NCBI RefSeq assembly: GCF_034555375.1 | Contig: NZ_CP140706.1 | Location: 6,148,001 to 6,212,000 of the forward strand | DNA length: 64,000 nt | Source of the DNA: Pseudomonas sp. B33.4 | Lineage (GTDB): Bacteria > Pseudomonadota > Gammaproteobacteria > Pseudomonadales > Pseudomonadaceae | Direction: 5' to 3' | Part shown: positions 63,281 to 64,000 of the stretch, in pieces | Layout: the number at the start of each line of letters is the position of its first letter | Numbering within the stretch: the stretch's first letter is position 1 | Translations under genes and position numbers: made by a program | The notes under the pieces: generated by a model | What the model saw: only the letters and a program-made list of their open reading frames with translations | The model's database searches: none | Told to the model about the DNA's origin: nothing

Positions 63281-64000
63281 CAAGCCGGGGACATTTCCTG
63301 TGCCAAGCCGAGGAACGCCGCCGGCAACCGCGCGCCCTTCCTTTCTTTGAGGCAGTAAAGGTACTCAGGAATCTGCGGCGCATTCTCGATCGTCAGCACG
63401 CGCAACTGCGGATCATGCGGCACTTCCTGCCGGGCAATGATGCTGATGCCGATATTGCGCAACACCGCCTCACGAATCGACTCACGGCTGCCAATCTCCA
63501 GCAACGGCCCGAAGCTCACCCCGGCACTCGCGAGCAACTCTTCCGTCAGCCGCCGCGTGGTTGAACCGGATTCACGCATCAACAAGGTATGCCCGGCCAG
63601 CGCACTCAACGCGACATGCTCCTGCGCCGCCAGCGGATGATTGCGATGCACCGCCAGCACCAGCGGATCAGTGCCCAACACCCGACGAATCAACCGCGCG
63701 TCATCGAGCAATTGCGACGACGCGGCGATGTCCACGCGGTAATCCTCTAGCGCTTCCAGCACTTGTTGCGAGTTGCCGATTTCCACCGACACTTCCACTT
63801 GCGGCAAACGCTCGCGAAAGGTCTTCACCAGATCGAGGATGTAATAGGGCGCGGTCGCGGCGATGCGCAAAGTGCCCTGCACCTGTCCGCTGTTGCGCAG
63901 GAAAAACTCGATGTCGGCTTCCTGCTGCAACAGCGTCTTGACCATCGGCAGCAACCGCGCGCCTTCATCACTGACGCTCAGACGCCGGCCGCCACGGTAG
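63280..64000 (-). CDS. LysR family regulator of the phosphonate operon (N-terminus outside the window)
   Basis: The frame is open to the right edge and covers the last 239 or so residues. The visible part begins 'YRGGRRLSVSDEGARLLPMV', the end of the LysR DNA-binding region, and continues into the effector domain ('GTLRIAATAPYYILDLVKTF', 'LMRESGSTTRRLTEELLASA', 'GIGISIIARQEV'-like 'NIGISIIARQEVPHD'). It lies upstream of and in the same direction as the aminoethylphosphonate operon, like the LysR proteins that control such clusters. The helix-turn-helix is not visible. Confidence 0.88.
   Translation of the reverse strand, partial: YRGGRRLSVSDEGARLLPMVKTLLQQEADIEFFLRNSGQVQGTLRIAATAPYYILDLVKTFRERLPQVEVSVEIGNSQQVLEALEDYRVDIAASSQLLDDARLIRRVLGTDPLVLAVHRNHPLAAQEHVALSALAGHTLLMRESGSTTRRLTEELLASAGVSFGPLLEIGSRESIREAVLRNIGISIIARQEVPHDPQLRVLTIENAPQIPEYLYCLKERKGARLPAAFLGLAQEMSPA

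Overview
The window looks like a piece of a Pseudomonas chromosome, most likely from the P. fluorescens group. Coding density is high and GC-rich. The gene order largely follows the P. aeruginosa PAO1 stretch from the pil/chp locus to folA, read in reverse of the PAO1 numbering. Intergenic gaps carry many REP/REPIN-type inverted repeats ('GTAGGAGTGAGCCTGCTCGCGA', 'GTGGGAGCGAGCCTGCTCGCGA' and 'GTAGGAGCTGCCGCAGGCTGCGATC' types) that are typical of this group. The species assignment is from memory of these families, not from a search.

Layout. 1-5241 (minus): Pil-Chp chemotaxis-like system of type IV pili (chpA partial, pilJ, pilI, pilH, pilG), without pilK. 5467-11513 (plus): gshB, a tonB-like gene, yqgE/algH, ruvX, pyrR, pyrB and a catalytically dead dihydroorotase (pyrC'). 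11597-14072: TM2-domain protein, NlpC/P60 hydrolase and pilT, without pilU beside it. 14129-21162 (plus): yggS, proC, yggT, yggU, metX-metW, a DUF4426 protein, rdgB, hemW, a DUF3392 protein. 21281-28684: trmB, thiG, thiS and a DUF423 protein on minus, mtgA on plus, then rpoH and ftsX-ftsE-ftsY on minus. 29029-34388 (plus): a pair of M16 peptidases, rsmD, a YheT-like hydrolase and an AraC-type regulator. 34487-45200: sseA, a TetR regulator, an aldehyde dehydrogenase/Tat lipoprotein/GMC oxidoreductase set, coaD, ferredoxin, a small exported protein, mutM, an HDOD protein, a PfpI-family protein and rlmI.

The most unusual part is 45414-48910, a compact plus-strand cassette between rlmI and ilvD. 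It starts with a good sigma-70-like promoter and a 23-codon gene with a strong ribosome binding site. A perfect 11-bp hairpin followed by T4 (attenuator-like) comes next, then three tightly overlapping genes: a SagB/ThcOx-type flavin dehydrogenase with a long N-terminal extension, an AurF-type diiron oxygenase with all seven metal ligands, and a Bcr/CflA-type MFS exporter. The 5' part is distinctly AT-rich. The architecture suggests a small peptide-derived (RiPP-like) or otherwise modified natural product with its exporter. I do not recognise a described pathway of this composition.

49179-57240: ilvD, a phosphorylcholine phosphatase-like protein, a cystine transporter, folA, and a DUF2868 membrane protein paired with a DUF3482 GTPase. 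57412-64000 (minus): a 2-aminoethylphosphonate uptake and breakdown operon with a LysR regulator that runs off the right edge, an ABC transporter (ATPase, fused permease, binding protein), a TIGR03364-type FAD oxidoreductase and a PhnZ-like HD oxygenase. No tRNA, rRNA, CRISPR array, prophage or insertion-sequence transposase was seen.
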